The notes beneath the pieces are model-generated. The model ran no database searches and was not told the DNA's origin. It was given only the letters and a program-made list of their open reading frames with translations. From positions 186,001 through 250,000 of the forward strand of contig NZ_FOCQ01000005.1 in assembly GCF_900110165.1 (NCBI RefSeq): a stretch of DNA of 64,000 nt, read 5' to 3'. The translations under genes and the position numbers were made by a program. This document shows positions 43,463 through 52,617 of the stretch, piece after piece (position 1 is the first letter of the stretch; each line of letters begins with the position of its first letter). This stretch comes from Lihuaxuella thermophila. GTDB taxonomy: Bacteria; Bacillota; Bacilli; Thermoactinomycetales; Thermoactinomycetaceae.

Positions 43463-45103
43463 ATGAAAATAGATGCTGTATCATACCCGGGATCAAATCC
43501 GATCACTCATGATTATCTACAACCAGCCCACCCCATCCATTCCTTTTTTTCATACCATCCCATGAACGCAGAAAGTTTTGTTCAGAGGGCGAAATGGGTC
43601 GATGGCAGGAAGGAGCAGTATTCCCGTGCCCGGCTCGTTGAGGTGCTTCGCTCTTACCATCAACCGGAGCTGGATCACCCCGCCATTCAGCGCAATCTGG
43701 AGCGCTTGTCGGAACCGGACAGTCTGGTGGTGATTGGCGGCCAGCAAGCCGGCCTTTTAACCGGGCCCCTTTACACCCTTTATAAGGCCGTCACGATCAT
43801 TCAATTGGCCGAACGCGAACAAGAACGGCTGAACCGTCCCGTCATCCCCGTCTTTTGGATCGCCGGGGAAGACCATGACCGGAATGAAGTCGATCACGTT
43901 TGGATACAAACAAGCGAAGGGGTCCCGGTGAAGCATCGTTTTTCAAGCGGAGATGAGAAAAAGCGCCCCGTCTCATCCCTTTATATCAAGAAAGAGGAGA
44001 TGGAGCGTTGGCTGGATGAACTGGGCCGGATTTTGCCTGACCGGGAATATAAAAAAGAATGGGCCGAAAGGCTGAAGAAGTGGACGAATGAACCGGTGAC
44101 TTGGAGCCGCTTTTTCGCCAGAGTCATGCATCACTTGTTCGCCGATCGGGGATTGCTGATGATCGACTCGGCTTACCCCGAACTGCGGCGGATGGAAGCA
44201 CCCTTTTTCAAGCATTTGATCAAAATCAATGATTCGATTCACAGCCGGGTGATGGAAACGGCCGAAGAGTTGAAAAAACTGGGTTATCCGGTTGCTGTCG
44301 ATTTGAAAAAAAATCAGGCGCATTTGTTTGTGCAAGTGGAAGACGAGCGTTTATCGCTGGTTCGCGACCAAGGGCTCTGGAGATCGAGGGATGGCCGGGA
44401 GAGCTTTTCCGATGATGAGTTGCTTTCCCTTGCTGAACAGGAGCCGGAAAGACTGAGCAATAACGTCATTACCCGGCCGTTGATGCAGGAATACCTGTTT
44501 CCGACGCTCGCTTTTGTGGGAGGGCCGGGGGAAATCTCCTACTGGGCGCTGTTGAAACAGGCATTTGAAGAAGCGGGATTCCGAATGCCGGTCGTATACC
44601 CCCGCCTGCGGATGACTTTGATTGATCGTACGGCCTATAAAAGAATGCAGGAGTTTGGGCTGACCTGGTCGGATTTGTTTACCCGGTTCGGCGAGAAAAA
44701 AGAAGAATGGCTGGCAGACAGGCAACCTTTTCACCTGGATGACCTCTTCTTACCGGTCAAAGAGCAAATCATCGCCAGCTATCAGCCGCTGATCCGTTTG
44801 CTCAGTGAAGAAATCGGCATGGATCTTTATGAAATGGGACAAAAAAACCAGCAGAAGATTTTAGAGCAAGTAGATTATTTTTATAACTACACAAAAAGGA
44901 GCATTGAGAACAAATATCGAACTGAATTAAGACACTGGGAGGAAATTTCCAATACCTGTTTGCCGCTCGATAAGCTGCAGGAGAGGGTTTACAATCTCGT
45001 CAATTACTGGAATGAGTACGGTCTGTCTTGGTTGAGCCGCCTACTTGAGACCCCTCTTCTGACAGGCAACGAAGAATTCGAGCATCGATGTATCATCCTG
45101 TGA
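43463..45103 (+). CDS. bshC: Bacillithiol biosynthesis cysteine-adding enzyme
   Basis: A 546-residue protein that adds cysteine to glucosaminyl-malate in the last step of bacillithiol synthesis. Landmarks are VVIGGQQAGLLTGPLYTLYKAVTII (N-terminal nucleotide-like loop), VFWIAGEDHDRNEVDHVWI with the catalytic-site EDHD, and FVGGPGEISYWALLKQAFE. A long antiparallel coiled coil near residues 440-510 is typical. Its place before the dcw cluster matches yllA of B. subtilis. Confidence 0.95.
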   Translation: MKIDAVSYPGSNPITHDYLQPAHPIHSFFSYHPMNAESFVQRAKWVDGRKEQYSRARLVEVLRSYHQPELDHPAIQRNLERLSEPDSLVVIGGQQAGLLTGPLYTLYKAVTIIQLAEREQERLNRPVIPVFWIAGEDHDRNEVDHVWIQTSEGVPVKHRFSSGDEKKRPVSSLYIKKEEMERWLDELGRILPDREYKKEWAERLKKWTNEPVTWSRFFARVMHHLFADRGLLMIDSAYPELRRMEAPFFKHLIKINDSIHSRVMETAEELKKLGYPVAVDLKKNQAHLFVQVEDERLSLVRDQGLWRSRDGRESFSDDELLSLAEQEPERLSNNVITRPLMQEYLFPTLAFVGGPGEISYWALLKQAFEEAGFRMPVVYPRLRMTLIDRTAYKRMQEFGLTWSDLFTRFGEKKEEWLADRQPFHLDDLFLPVKEQIIASYQPLIRLLSEEIGMDLYEMGQKNQQKILEQVDYFYNYTKRSIENKYRTELRHWEEISNTCLPLDKLQERVYNLVNYWNEYGLSWLSRLLETPLLTGNEEFEHRCIIL

Positions 45104-45131
45104 GCGCCTTTTTCTTTTCATGCTAATCAGT

Positions 45132-45148
45132 TATAATAACGACGTTAT
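45132..45148 (+). promoter_or_regulatory. ahcY promoter with overlapping inverted repeat
   Basis: A perfect TATAAT (45132-45137) is overlapped by ATAACG-A-CGTTAT (45136-45148), which covers the -10 and the expected start of transcription and looks like an operator. The leader is about 95 bases long, and a small TATGGT/ACCATA hairpin (45207-45223) sits next to the ribosome site. Confidence 0.45.
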
Positions 45149-45238
45149 CACGGGTGGCGAACTGGTTAATCCGGGCATTTGAGAGAGTTTAAAGTACGGG
45201 ATTACATATGGTGGAAAACCATAAAGGGGGATTTTTTC

Positions 45239-46498
45239 ATGAATTCAGCCGAAAAAAGCATTGTGCGCGATATAAATCTGGCTCCGCAAGGGCGTTTGAA
45301 AATTGATTGGGCAAGGGAGCATATGCCTGTTTTAAACCGTTTGCGCGAACGTTTGTCAGTAGAAAAGCCGCTCGCCGGACAAAAAGTGGCCATCTCTCTC
45401 CATCTGGAAGCGAAAACGGCTTGCTTAGCCGAGTTGATTCGGGATGCGGGAGCGGAGGTAACCATTACCGGCAGCAATCCTCTCTCCACTCAGGATGACA
45501 TTTGTGCAGCCCTCGCAGTATCCGGGATCACCGTGTTTGCCAAATATAATCCAGCTCCGGAGGAATACAAATATCACCTCATCCAAACGCTGGAAACGCG
45601 TCCGGACCTGATCATCGATGACGGAGGGGATCTGGTCAGCATTCTTCACGCGGAGCGCCCTGATTTAATCGATCAAGTCAAGGGCGGGTGCGAAGAGACG
45701 ACCACCGGGATTTTGCGGCTCCGATCCCTTGAAAAATCAGGAGAGCTGCGTTTTCCGATGGTTGCCGTCAATGATGCTTACTCCAAGTTTTTGTTTGATA
45801 ACCGTTACGGAACGGGACAATCGGTCTGGGACGGCATCAACCGTACCACCAACTTGGTCGTGGCCGGAAAAACGGTCGTAGTGGTCGGCTACGGCTGGTG
45901 CGGACGCGGTGTTGCGCTCAGGGCCAAAGGGTTGGGTGCGCGTGTGATCGTCACCGAAGTGGATGCGATTAAAGCCACGGAAGCCCATATGGACGGTTTT
46001 TCGGTCATGCCGATGGCGGAAGCGGCCAAATACGGCGATTTCTTTATCACCACCACCGGCAATAAAGGGGTCATCAACGGATCGCATTACCCGCTGATGA
46101 AACATGGAGCCATCCTGGCCAATGCCGGCCATTTTAATGTGGAGATCGACATCGAGGCACTGGAACAGCAGGCGGTCAACACCCAGACGGTGCGCAAAGA
46201 CATAACCGAATATCTGATGGAAGACGGACGCAAACTGTACTTGCTCGCTGAAGGCCGTCTGGTCAACCTGGCTGCCGGGGACGGGCATCCGGCCGAGATC
46301 ATGGATATGACCTTTGCCCTCCAGGCGATGTGCCTCTTATATGTCCATGAAAACCATCAAAAAATCGGTCCCAAGGTGATCGATGTGCCTTACCATCTCG
46401 ATGAACAGGTGGCCCGATATTTTCTTGAGTCGCAGGGAATTCAAATTGACGACCTGACTGAAGAACAGGAAAAATACCTGGCCAGCTGGGAGTTGTAA
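45239..46498 (+). CDS. ahcY: Adenosylhomocysteinase
   Basis: About 419 residues from the ATG at 45239 behind AAAGGGGG. It cleaves S-adenosylhomocysteine to adenosine and homocysteine using bound NAD. Motifs are ISLHLEAKTACLAELIRDAG, GGCEETTTGILRLRSLE, VNDAYSKFLFDNRYGTGQSVWDGI (catalytic Lys and Asp), the NAD fold VVVGYGWCGRGVALRAKGLGARV, and TTTGNKGVI. It is the shorter bacterial/archaeal type without the 40-residue insert. Many Bacillales recycle SAH by MtnN and LuxS instead, so its presence between bshC and mraZ is unusual. Confidence 0.94.
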   Translation: MNSAEKSIVRDINLAPQGRLKIDWAREHMPVLNRLRERLSVEKPLAGQKVAISLHLEAKTACLAELIRDAGAEVTITGSNPLSTQDDICAALAVSGITVFAKYNPAPEEYKYHLIQTLETRPDLIIDDGGDLVSILHAERPDLIDQVKGGCEETTTGILRLRSLEKSGELRFPMVAVNDAYSKFLFDNRYGTGQSVWDGINRTTNLVVAGKTVVVVGYGWCGRGVALRAKGLGARVIVTEVDAIKATEAHMDGFSVMPMAEAAKYGDFFITTTGNKGVINGSHYPLMKHGAILANAGHFNVEIDIEALEQQAVNTQTVRKDITEYLMEDGRKLYLLAEGRLVNLAAGDGHPAEIMDMTFALQAMCLLYVHENHQKIGPKVIDVPYHLDEQVARYFLESQGIQIDDLTEEQEKYLASWEL

Positions 46499-46527
46499 TG
46501 TTTTCCAAAAAATTCAACTCGTCCTGT

Positions 46528-46556
46528 TAAATCCTGCACATAAGTGCAGGATTTTT
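46528..46556 (+). terminator. Terminator after ahcY
   Basis: AATCCTGCAC pairs with GTGCAGGATT, followed by T-rich sequence. Confidence 0.85.
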
Positions 46557-46567
46557 TAATTTTCGTG

Positions 46568-46630
46568 TGGTATAATTTACAATGTGGTGGAAAGTGGAGG
46601 GAAGTGGGGAGGAAGGGGGAGTGAGGGGAG
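46568..46630 (+). promoter_or_regulatory. mraZ promoter and MraZ-box repeats
   Basis: TGGTATAAT is an extended -10 (TATAAT 46571-46576). Downstream are tandem 10-base units AATGTGGTGG, AAAGTGGAGG, GAAGTGGGGA, GGAAGGGGGA and GTGAGGGGAG (46581-46630). MraZ proteins bind G-rich direct repeats with this 10-base period before their own gene, so feedback control is likely. The -35 region overlaps the ahcY terminator and is poor. Confidence 0.7.
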
Positions 46631-46640
46631 GCGAAGCGGC

Positions 46641-47072
46641 ATGTTCATGGGTGAATATCGCCACACGATCGATGGCAAGGGACGAATCATCATTCCGGCC
46701 AAATTTAGAGAAGGGCTGGGAGACTCGTTCGTTGTCACTCGTGGACTGGATCAATGCCTCTTCGCATACCCTCGCTCAGAGTGGACACAATTAGAGCAGA
46801 AATTAAAGGCACTCCCGTTTACCAAAGCCGACGCCCGAAAGTTTACGCGATTCTTTTTTTCAGGGGCCTGTGAAGTGGAGCTGGATAAGCAGGGCCGGAT
46901 ATTGCTTCCTCCTAATCTTCGCGACTTTGCCAAGTTAAAAAAGGATTGTGTCATTATTGGAGTTTCCACACGTGTCGAGATTTGGTCAAAGGATTTGTGG
47001 GAAGACTATTATTTAAGCTCTGAGGATTCGTTTAACGAAATTGCCGAAAGCATCGTGGATTTGGATCTGTAG
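46641..47072 (+). CDS. mraZ: Transcriptional regulator MraZ
   Basis: A 143-residue protein with two SpoVT-AbrB-like halves: [26 protein letters not shown] and [23 protein letters not shown], each with the DxKGR-type motif. MraZ is a ring-shaped DNA-binding repressor of the dcw cluster. GGGGAGGCGAAGCGGC precedes the ATG. G-rich repeats upstream are its probable target. Confidence 0.95.
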   Translation: MFMGEYRHTIDGKGRIIIPAKFREGLGDSFVVTRGLDQCLFAYPRSEWTQLEQKLKALPFTKADARKFTRFFFSGACEVELDKQGRILLPPNLRDFAKLKKDCVIIGVSTRVEIWSKDLWEDYYLSSEDSFNEIAESIVDLDL

Positions 47073-47088
47073 ACGAGGATGAAACCAG

Positions 47089-48021
47089 TTGTTTATTCAT
47101 GAGACAGTATTAAAAGAAGAAGCAGTGGACGGACTGAATATCAAACCGGACGGCGTATATGTGGATTGTACTTTGGGTGGAGCGGGTCACAGCCGTTTGA
47201 TCGCCGAGCGTCTGGATTCATCCGGCACGTTGATCGGTTTGGATCAGGATCAAACTGCGTTGGATCATGCCAAGCAGCATCTAAAAGATGTCGGATGCAA
47301 TCTTCATCTGGTAAAAACCAATTTTCGCCGGATCCGACAAGTCGTAGAAGGGCTCGGTTTTGACAAGGTCGACGGGATCTTGTTTGATCTGGGTGTCTCA
47401 TCTCCTCAGCTGGATGCCGGAGAAAGAGGTTTCAGTTACCACCAAGATGCTCCACTGGATATGCGGATGGACGTGCAACAGGAATTAAGTGCGTATCACA
47501 TTGTGAATCATTGGCCGGAAGATGAGATCGCACGGGTCCTGTTTGAATATGGGGAAGAAAAGTTCTCTCGTCGCATCGCCCAAGAGATCGTCAGTCAGAG
47601 ACAACGGAAGCCGATTGCAACTACAATGCAATTGGTCGACATCATTAAACAAGCCATTCCTGCGCCTGCCAGAAGAACGGGTCCTCATCCGGCCCGCCGT
47701 TCTTTTCAAGCCATTCGGATCGCCGTGAACGATGAACTGAATGTTTTTCGACAAGCGTTGGAACAATCGGTGGAAATTCTCCATTCTCGGGGACGCATTT
47801 GTGTAATTACCTTTCATTCACTGGAAGACCGCATCTGCAAAAAGTTCTTCCAAGATAAAGCCAAAGGCTGTATTTGCCCTCCACATTTCCCTGTTTGTAC
47901 GTGTGACCAAAGACCGCTTCTTCGTGTGGTGACGAAGAAGCCGGTTTTGCCGGCTAAAGAAGAGATAGAGAGAAATAAACGAGCACGTTCGGCAAAACTG
48001 AGAATCGCTGAGAAGTGTTAA
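47089..48021 (+). CDS. rsmH: 16S rRNA (cytosine-N4)-methyltransferase RsmH
   Basis: A 310-residue SAM methyltransferase, also called MraW, that modifies C1402 of 16S rRNA. The start is TTG with GAGGATG upstream. Motifs are HETVLKEEAVDGL, YVDCTLGGAGHS (SAM loop), GILFDLGVSSPQLD, GFSYHQDAPLDMRMD and FHSLEDRICKKFF. It follows mraZ by 16 bases, the usual order. Confidence 0.96.
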   Translation: MFIHETVLKEEAVDGLNIKPDGVYVDCTLGGAGHSRLIAERLDSSGTLIGLDQDQTALDHAKQHLKDVGCNLHLVKTNFRRIRQVVEGLGFDKVDGILFDLGVSSPQLDAGERGFSYHQDAPLDMRMDVQQELSAYHIVNHWPEDEIARVLFEYGEEKFSRRIAQEIVSQRQRKPIATTMQLVDIIKQAIPAPARRTGPHPARRSFQAIRIAVNDELNVFRQALEQSVEILHSRGRICVITFHSLEDRICKKFFQDKAKGCICPPHFPVCTCDQRPLLRVVTKKPVLPAKEEIERNKRARSAKLRIAEKC

Positions 48022-48064
48022 GGAGTTAAAGGAGAGGGCTGGTAGTGTAAGGAGGATGAAATAG

Positions 48065-48433
48065 ATGAGAGAGGATCGGGGGAATCTTGCGGTTGCACGG
48101 CCTTTAACAGATAAAAAGACCGGTGTCGGCGCAAAAAGAAGGAAGAAGTCTCTTCTCAAAACACTTCCCGTAGGGGAAAAGCTGCTTTATCTGTTCAGCG
48201 TGTTGATTTGCGCAGCCCTTGTGTTAATCGTTATTTCCAGGTATGCCAAAGTGACTGAGTTGAACGTGGCCATTCGCAACACCGAGATTCAAATTCAGGA
48301 AACGGAAAAGGTTAATTTCCGGCTGGAAACACAGAAAAGAAAATTGGGAAGCGTGGAGCGGATTCGGAAATTTGCCGAAAGTAAGGGGCTGGAGTTAAAC
48401 GCACAAAAAATCTTGCCTTCGATTCAGCCGTAA
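48065..48433 (+). CDS. ftsL: Cell-division protein FtsL
   Basis: A 122-residue single-pass membrane protein. A basic cytoplasmic tail is followed by a span at about residues 40-60 (LLYLFSVLICAALVLIV) and an extracellular leucine-zipper-like coiled coil (LNVAIRNTEIQIQETEKVNFRLETQ). Sequence is poorly conserved in the family; the call rests on size, layout and position between rsmH and pbpB. AAGGAGGATG precedes the ATG. Confidence 0.9.
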   Translation: MREDRGNLAVARPLTDKKTGVGAKRRKKSLLKTLPVGEKLLYLFSVLICAALVLIVISRYAKVTELNVAIRNTEIQIQETEKVNFRLETQKRKLGSVERIRKFAESKGLELNAQKILPSIQP

Positions 48434-48494
48434 AAAATGAGCACATGTTGTTCTCGGGTTATATCAGAAAGATGTAGATTGGAGAGGCTGAATC

Positions 48495-50258
48495 ATGGGT
48501 TCGCTAAGGAAGAGTAAAGAGCGTTCTCTTCTGATCGGGCTCGTTTTGACCCTGTTGTTGAGTGTCATCATTCTGCGACTCTTCTGGGTCCAGACAGTCA
48601 ACTCCGATGAATGGCAGGCTGAAGCCCTTAAAAATTGGGTGAAAAATGAAAAGCTGAAGCCGAAACGGGGAACCATTTACGACAGAACCAAGGAACAGCT
48701 GGCTTGGGAAGAGGACGCCTATTATTTTGTTGCTGCACCCAAGAAAGTAAAAGACAAGAAAAAGACAGCTCGTTTGCTGGCACCCATTTTAGGGATCGAC
48801 GAAAAGGTTTTGCTGCAAAAGCTCCAGCAGAAAAAAGATTCAGTGGACCTGAGAGACGGAAGCAAATTCAAGTTTCCTTCGGAAGTGTATGACAAGGTCA
48901 TGGAGCTGCGCAAAAAAAAGGAAATTGAGGGGATCTACGGTTATCAAACGACCAAGCGAAAATATAGCGGCAACGAAGCCGCCCATGTGCTGGGCTTCTT
49001 GCGGATCGATGATAAACCGGCTGGCGGGGTTGAGAGCACCTATGACAAGTGGCTGAGGGGGAAGGAGGGCTATATCCGGTATATTGGAGCCCAAAACGGG
49101 ATGATGATTACTGATGAACCCGAAAAAAACCGCCCCCCTGTCAACGGTAAAGACCTGGTGTTAACATTGGACACGCGGATCCAGCACCAGGTGGAATTGG
49201 AACTGGATGAGGCGATCAAGTCTTACCAGGCCAAAGGGGGGACAGCGATCGTCGCTGATCCGAAAACGGGTGAAATTCTGGCTATGGTCAGCCGGCCTTC
49301 CTTTGACCCCAACAACTATGCTGCCACCATTGACGATGAGAACAGACAGAATCGCGCGGTGGAAAGCCAGTTTGAACCAGGTTCGACGTTTAAAATCGTC
49401 ACTCTTGCCGCTGCGATTGAGGAAGGGATTTTTAACCCTGATGCGACCTTCCAGTCGGGATCGATCCAAGTGGAAGACCGGACCATCCGCGATTGGAATA
49501 ACGGAAGAGGCTGGGGAACGATTACATACCGGGAAGGCGTTGAAAAATCAAGCAATGTTGCGTTTGTGAAGCTGGGACAACAATTGGGGGCAGGGAGGCT
49601 CGTTGAATATATCAATAAATTTGGTTTTGGAGATATAACCCAGAAGTTTGGCAAAAAGACCGGTATCGATCTTCCGGCTGAAGGAAGAGGTTACTTTTTT
49701 GGCAGATCCCCGTACCCCTCCGAGTTGGCTTCCACGGCTTTCGGACAGGGCATCTCGGTCACTCCCATCCAACAAGTGGCAGCCGTCAGCGCGATCGCCA
49801 ACGGGGGAATTTGGTACAAGCCGCATGTGATGAAAGAAATCTGGGAGCCGGGGCTGAAGAAACGCATTCAAACTAATCAGCCAAAAGGCCGTCGCATTAT
49901 CCGTCCGGAAACGGCCAAACAGGTCCGTGAACTTCTTCGCGGGGTGGTCAAATCCGGGACAGGCATGCAAGCGGAGCTGCTCGGTTACGGTGTCGCCGGC
50001 AAAACGGGGACCGCTCAAAAACCGGACCCGAACGGGCGGGGATATTTAGAAGGAAAATATGTGGTTTCCTTTGTCGGGTTTGCCCCGTACGATGATCCGG
50101 AAGTGGTGATTTACGTGGCCATCGATGAGCCTTCCTCTGAGTACGGAAGTGTTTCCGGCGGGGAGGTCGCCGCTCCCGTAGCAAGGGATATCCTGAAAAA
50201 GACGTTGCAGATCCGGGCCGTGCAGCCCAGTAAACAGATGGCAGAATCCATCAAATAA
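48495..50258 (+). CDS. pbpB: Class B penicillin-binding protein, PBP2B-like, without PASTA domain
   Basis: A 587-residue transpeptidase with one N-terminal span (about 13-35), a pedestal domain from RGTIYDRT, and the catalytic domain with EPGSTFKIVTLAA (active-site Ser of SxxK), KSSNVAFVKLG (SxN) and GVAGKTGTAQKP (KTG). In Bacillus pbpB encodes the septal PBP2B. This copy ends after the transpeptidase domain, whereas B. subtilis PBP2B is over 700 residues with two PASTA domains. A terminator separates it from spoVD. Confidence 0.9.
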   Translation: MGSLRKSKERSLLIGLVLTLLLSVIILRLFWVQTVNSDEWQAEALKNWVKNEKLKPKRGTIYDRTKEQLAWEEDAYYFVAAPKKVKDKKKTARLLAPILGIDEKVLLQKLQQKKDSVDLRDGSKFKFPSEVYDKVMELRKKKEIEGIYGYQTTKRKYSGNEAAHVLGFLRIDDKPAGGVESTYDKWLRGKEGYIRYIGAQNGMMITDEPEKNRPPVNGKDLVLTLDTRIQHQVELELDEAIKSYQAKGGTAIVADPKTGEILAMVSRPSFDPNNYAATIDDENRQNRAVESQFEPGSTFKIVTLAAAIEEGIFNPDATFQSGSIQVEDRTIRDWNNGRGWGTITYREGVEKSSNVAFVKLGQQLGAGRLVEYINKFGFGDITQKFGKKTGIDLPAEGRGYFFGRSPYPSELASTAFGQGISVTPIQQVAAVSAIANGGIWYKPHVMKEIWEPGLKKRIQTNQPKGRRIIRPETAKQVRELLRGVVKSGTGMQAELLGYGVAGKTGTAQKPDPNGRGYLEGKYVVSFVGFAPYDDPEVVIYVAIDEPSSEYGSVSGGEVAAPVARDILKKTLQIRAVQPSKQMAESIK

Positions 50259-50261
50259 AGG

Positions 50262-50292
50262 AAAAAAGCACCTCTCGCGGGGTGCTTTTTTT
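50262..50292 (+). terminator. Terminator between pbpB and spoVD
   Basis: AAAAAAGCACC pairs with GGTGCTTTTTT. It separates vegetative division genes from spoVD. Confidence 0.85.
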
Positions 50293-50310
50293 GTTGGCTT
50301 TTCTCTGGGG

Positions 50311-50338
50311 CATTTTTTGTGCTTGTAACGAATAGGCT
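50311..50338 (+). promoter_or_regulatory. Possible sigma-E-like promoter of spoVD
   Basis: CATTTTTT (50311-50318) and AATAGGCT (50331-50338) are spaced 12 bases and keep the ATA...T core of the mother-cell -10 element. It lies 38 bases before the spoVD start. The match is partial. Confidence 0.35.
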
Positions 50339-50375
50339 TGTCAGTGAGACGACCCTGTAAAGGAGGGGGAACGGG

Positions 50376-52292
50376 GTGCGAGGCCTAAATTCGATCGTGC
50401 GCAAGCGCCTCTTTGCCGTTTTTATGATTGCGTTGTTCGTTTTTACAGCTTTGATGGGACGGCTCGCTTATGTTCAACTCTTTCAAGGGGTTTGGCTGAC
50501 GGAAAAAGCGAAGGATCTGCAGAGCCGCATTGTTCCTTTTGAAGCGAAACGCGGGCGCATCCTTGACCGCAACGGGAAAAAGCTGGCTTACAATATCAGC
50601 TCCCCGACCGTCATGGCCATTCCGGCCCAAATTAAGAATCCGGTGAATACGGCCAAACAACTGGCACGGATCTTGCGCGCCCCTGAGGAGAAAATTTACG
50701 AGCAGATTACGAAACGCTCATTGAGTGTCTATATCAGGCCATGGGGAAGGAAGATTTCGGAAGATCAGGCGAAAGAGATTCAAGGCTTGAGGATGCCGGG
50801 AATCGTGGTCACAGAAGACAGCAAAAGATATTATCCCTATGGAAGTTTAGCCGCCCATATCCTTGGCTTTACGGGCATTGACAATCAGGGATTGGCAGGA
50901 CTGGAGCTTGTTTATGAAGAGAGGTTGAAGGGGACGAAAGGATATGTCTCGTTCAGTGCCAATGTAAAGGGAGAAAAACTGCCTTTCGGAGAGGATCAGT
51001 TTACCCCTCCCCGAGACGGACTGGACTTGATGACAACCTTGGATTATACGATTCAAACGATCATGGAAAGGGAGCTTGATCAGGCAGTCGCCCAATATCA
51101 ACCGGAAAACGCTCTCGCCATTGCCATGAATCCGAACACGGGTGAAATCCTGGGGATGGCGAGTCGTCCCACTTATCGTCCGGATGAATATCGGAGTGCA
51201 AATCCTCTCATCTATAACCGCAATTTGCCCATCTGGAAAACATATGAACCGGGATCGACGTTTAAAATCATTACGCTGGCGGCAGCTTTGGAAGAAAAGA
51301 AAGTGAACCTGAGACAAGGCTTTTCCGATCCTGGTTATATTACCGTCGGCGGCAGGCGGCTGCGTTGCTGGAAGGGAGGAGGACACGGTCATCAAACTTT
51401 CCTGGAGGTAGTGGAAAACTCCTGCAACCCCGGCTTTGTCACCCTTGGGCAGCGGCTTGGCAAAGAGACTCTGTTTTCCTATATCCGAGACTTCGGCTTC
51501 GGGCAGAAGACGGGGATTGATCTAAATGGAGAGGCCAAGGGCATTTTATTCCGGGAAAGCAGGGTCGGACCCGTGGAATTGGCGACAACGGCGTTCGGCC
51601 AGGGAGTTTCGGTCACACCGATTCAACAGGTCGCGGCGGTCGCGGCGGCCATCAATGGCGGGGATTTGATGGAACCGCATCTGGCAAAAGCCTGGCTCGA
51701 TCCGGAAACAGGCGAGACGCTGGAAACGATTCAGCCAAAGAAATTACGGAAGGTCATCTCCGCGGAGACGTCCCAGACGATCCGGTATGCGCTGGAGAGC
51801 GTGGTGGCCAAAGGAACAGGACGGAAAGCATTTGTAGACGGTTACCGCGTGGGGGGGAAAACGGGGACCGCTCAAAAAGTGGGGCCGGACGGGCGATATC
51901 TGCAAAACAACCACATCGTGTCATTTATTGGATTTGCCCCGGCGGATGACCCTCAACTGGTCGTTTACGTAGCGGTCGATAATCCCAAAGGAATTCAGTT
52001 TGGGGGAGTGGTCGCCGCGCCCATCGTCGGCAATATTCTGGACGACAGTCTTCGTTATATGGGCGTGAAGAAACGAACCAACCAAATTGAACCGGAGGAT
52101 ACGCCTCTCGTGACCCCGATTGTATCCGTACCCAATCTGGTTGGCCAGGATATTGATAAAATTAAAGCCAGCCTGTACTCCTTCCCGCTCAAAGCTTACG
52201 GAGAAGGAAAGATTGTCATCGATCAAATTCCCGAGCCGGGAAAACGGGTGAAGAAGGGGTCGATGATAAAAATTTATTTGGGGAACAAATGA
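50376..52292 (+). CDS. spoVD: Stage V sporulation protein D (SpoVD), class B PBP with one PASTA domain
   Basis: A 638-residue transpeptidase starting GTG with AAGGAGGGGG upstream. It has an N-terminal span (about 12-34), RGRILDRNG, the catalytic domain with EPGSTFKIITLAA, VVENSCNPGFV (SxN) and VGGKTGTAQKV (KTG), and a single C-terminal PASTA domain (SVPNLVGQDIDKIKASLYS, residues about 575-638). Length and single PASTA match SpoVD, which makes spore-cortex peptidoglycan with SpoVE. Confidence 0.92.
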   Translation: MRGLNSIVRKRLFAVFMIALFVFTALMGRLAYVQLFQGVWLTEKAKDLQSRIVPFEAKRGRILDRNGKKLAYNISSPTVMAIPAQIKNPVNTAKQLARILRAPEEKIYEQITKRSLSVYIRPWGRKISEDQAKEIQGLRMPGIVVTEDSKRYYPYGSLAAHILGFTGIDNQGLAGLELVYEERLKGTKGYVSFSANVKGEKLPFGEDQFTPPRDGLDLMTTLDYTIQTIMERELDQAVAQYQPENALAIAMNPNTGEILGMASRPTYRPDEYRSANPLIYNRNLPIWKTYEPGSTFKIITLAAALEEKKVNLRQGFSDPGYITVGGRRLRCWKGGGHGHQTFLEVVENSCNPGFVTLGQRLGKETLFSYIRDFGFGQKTGIDLNGEAKGILFRESRVGPVELATTAFGQGVSVTPIQQVAAVAAAINGGDLMEPHLAKAWLDPETGETLETIQPKKLRKVISAETSQTIRYALESVVAKGTGRKAFVDGYRVGGKTGTAQKVGPDGRYLQNNHIVSFIGFAPADDPQLVVYVAVDNPKGIQFGGVVAAPIVGNILDDSLRYMGVKKRTNQIEPEDTPLVTPIVSVPNLVGQDIDKIKASLYSFPLKAYGEGKIVIDQIPEPGKRVKKGSMIKIYLGNK

Positions 52293-52522
52293 AATGGCGT
52301 GTAAACGTATGGGAAAAGACGAAGATTGATAATATTTCTGCCGCTTGTCAGGTGCACATGTTCCGCAAAATGTGTTAGAATCTTATTTGGCAAGAATCAA
52401 GAGCAACTTGCCAGACTACCGGTGTTTTCCGTCGATCAGGATGATGCTGCCTTGAGCAGTGGGAGCAGCAAGCTCCTGTTTCCGATTGATAGCGGCGGAT
52501 TCATATAGTCGGGATCTTCTCG
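52293..52522. other. Intergenic region after spoVD
   Basis: I see no gene with a ribosome site. Two weak repeats of TTGCCA/TGGCAA (near 52388-52416) could form a leader hairpin. The murE promoter lies at the right end, after the next hairpin. Confidence 0.35.
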
Positions 52523-52546
52523 TGCCAGGAGCATGCCTGGCATTTT
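52523..52546 (+). terminator. Hairpin before murE, probable terminator
   Basis: TGCCAGG pairs with CCTGGCA over a six-base loop, followed by TTTTGTCTT. Confidence 0.5.
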
Positions 52547-52549
52547 GTC

Positions 52550-52579
52550 TTGTCTCTTTCATTTTTTCGCATATAGAAT
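52550..52579 (+). promoter_or_regulatory. Probable murE promoter
   Basis: TTGTCT (52550-52555) is followed after 16 bases by TATAGA, or after 18 by TAGAAT. It lies about 40 bases before the start and right after a terminator-like hairpin, so murE onwards can be read separately. Confidence 0.5.
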
Positions 52580-52617
52580 GAAAAAGGGCCCGAGATTCTG
52601 GGATGAGGAGGTACAGC

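Noticed and set aside
45104-45238. SAM or SAH riboswitch ahead of ahcY
   Set aside because: None of the conserved cores that I can recall for SAM-I, SAM-II or the ahcY motif is present; only small hairpins are seen.
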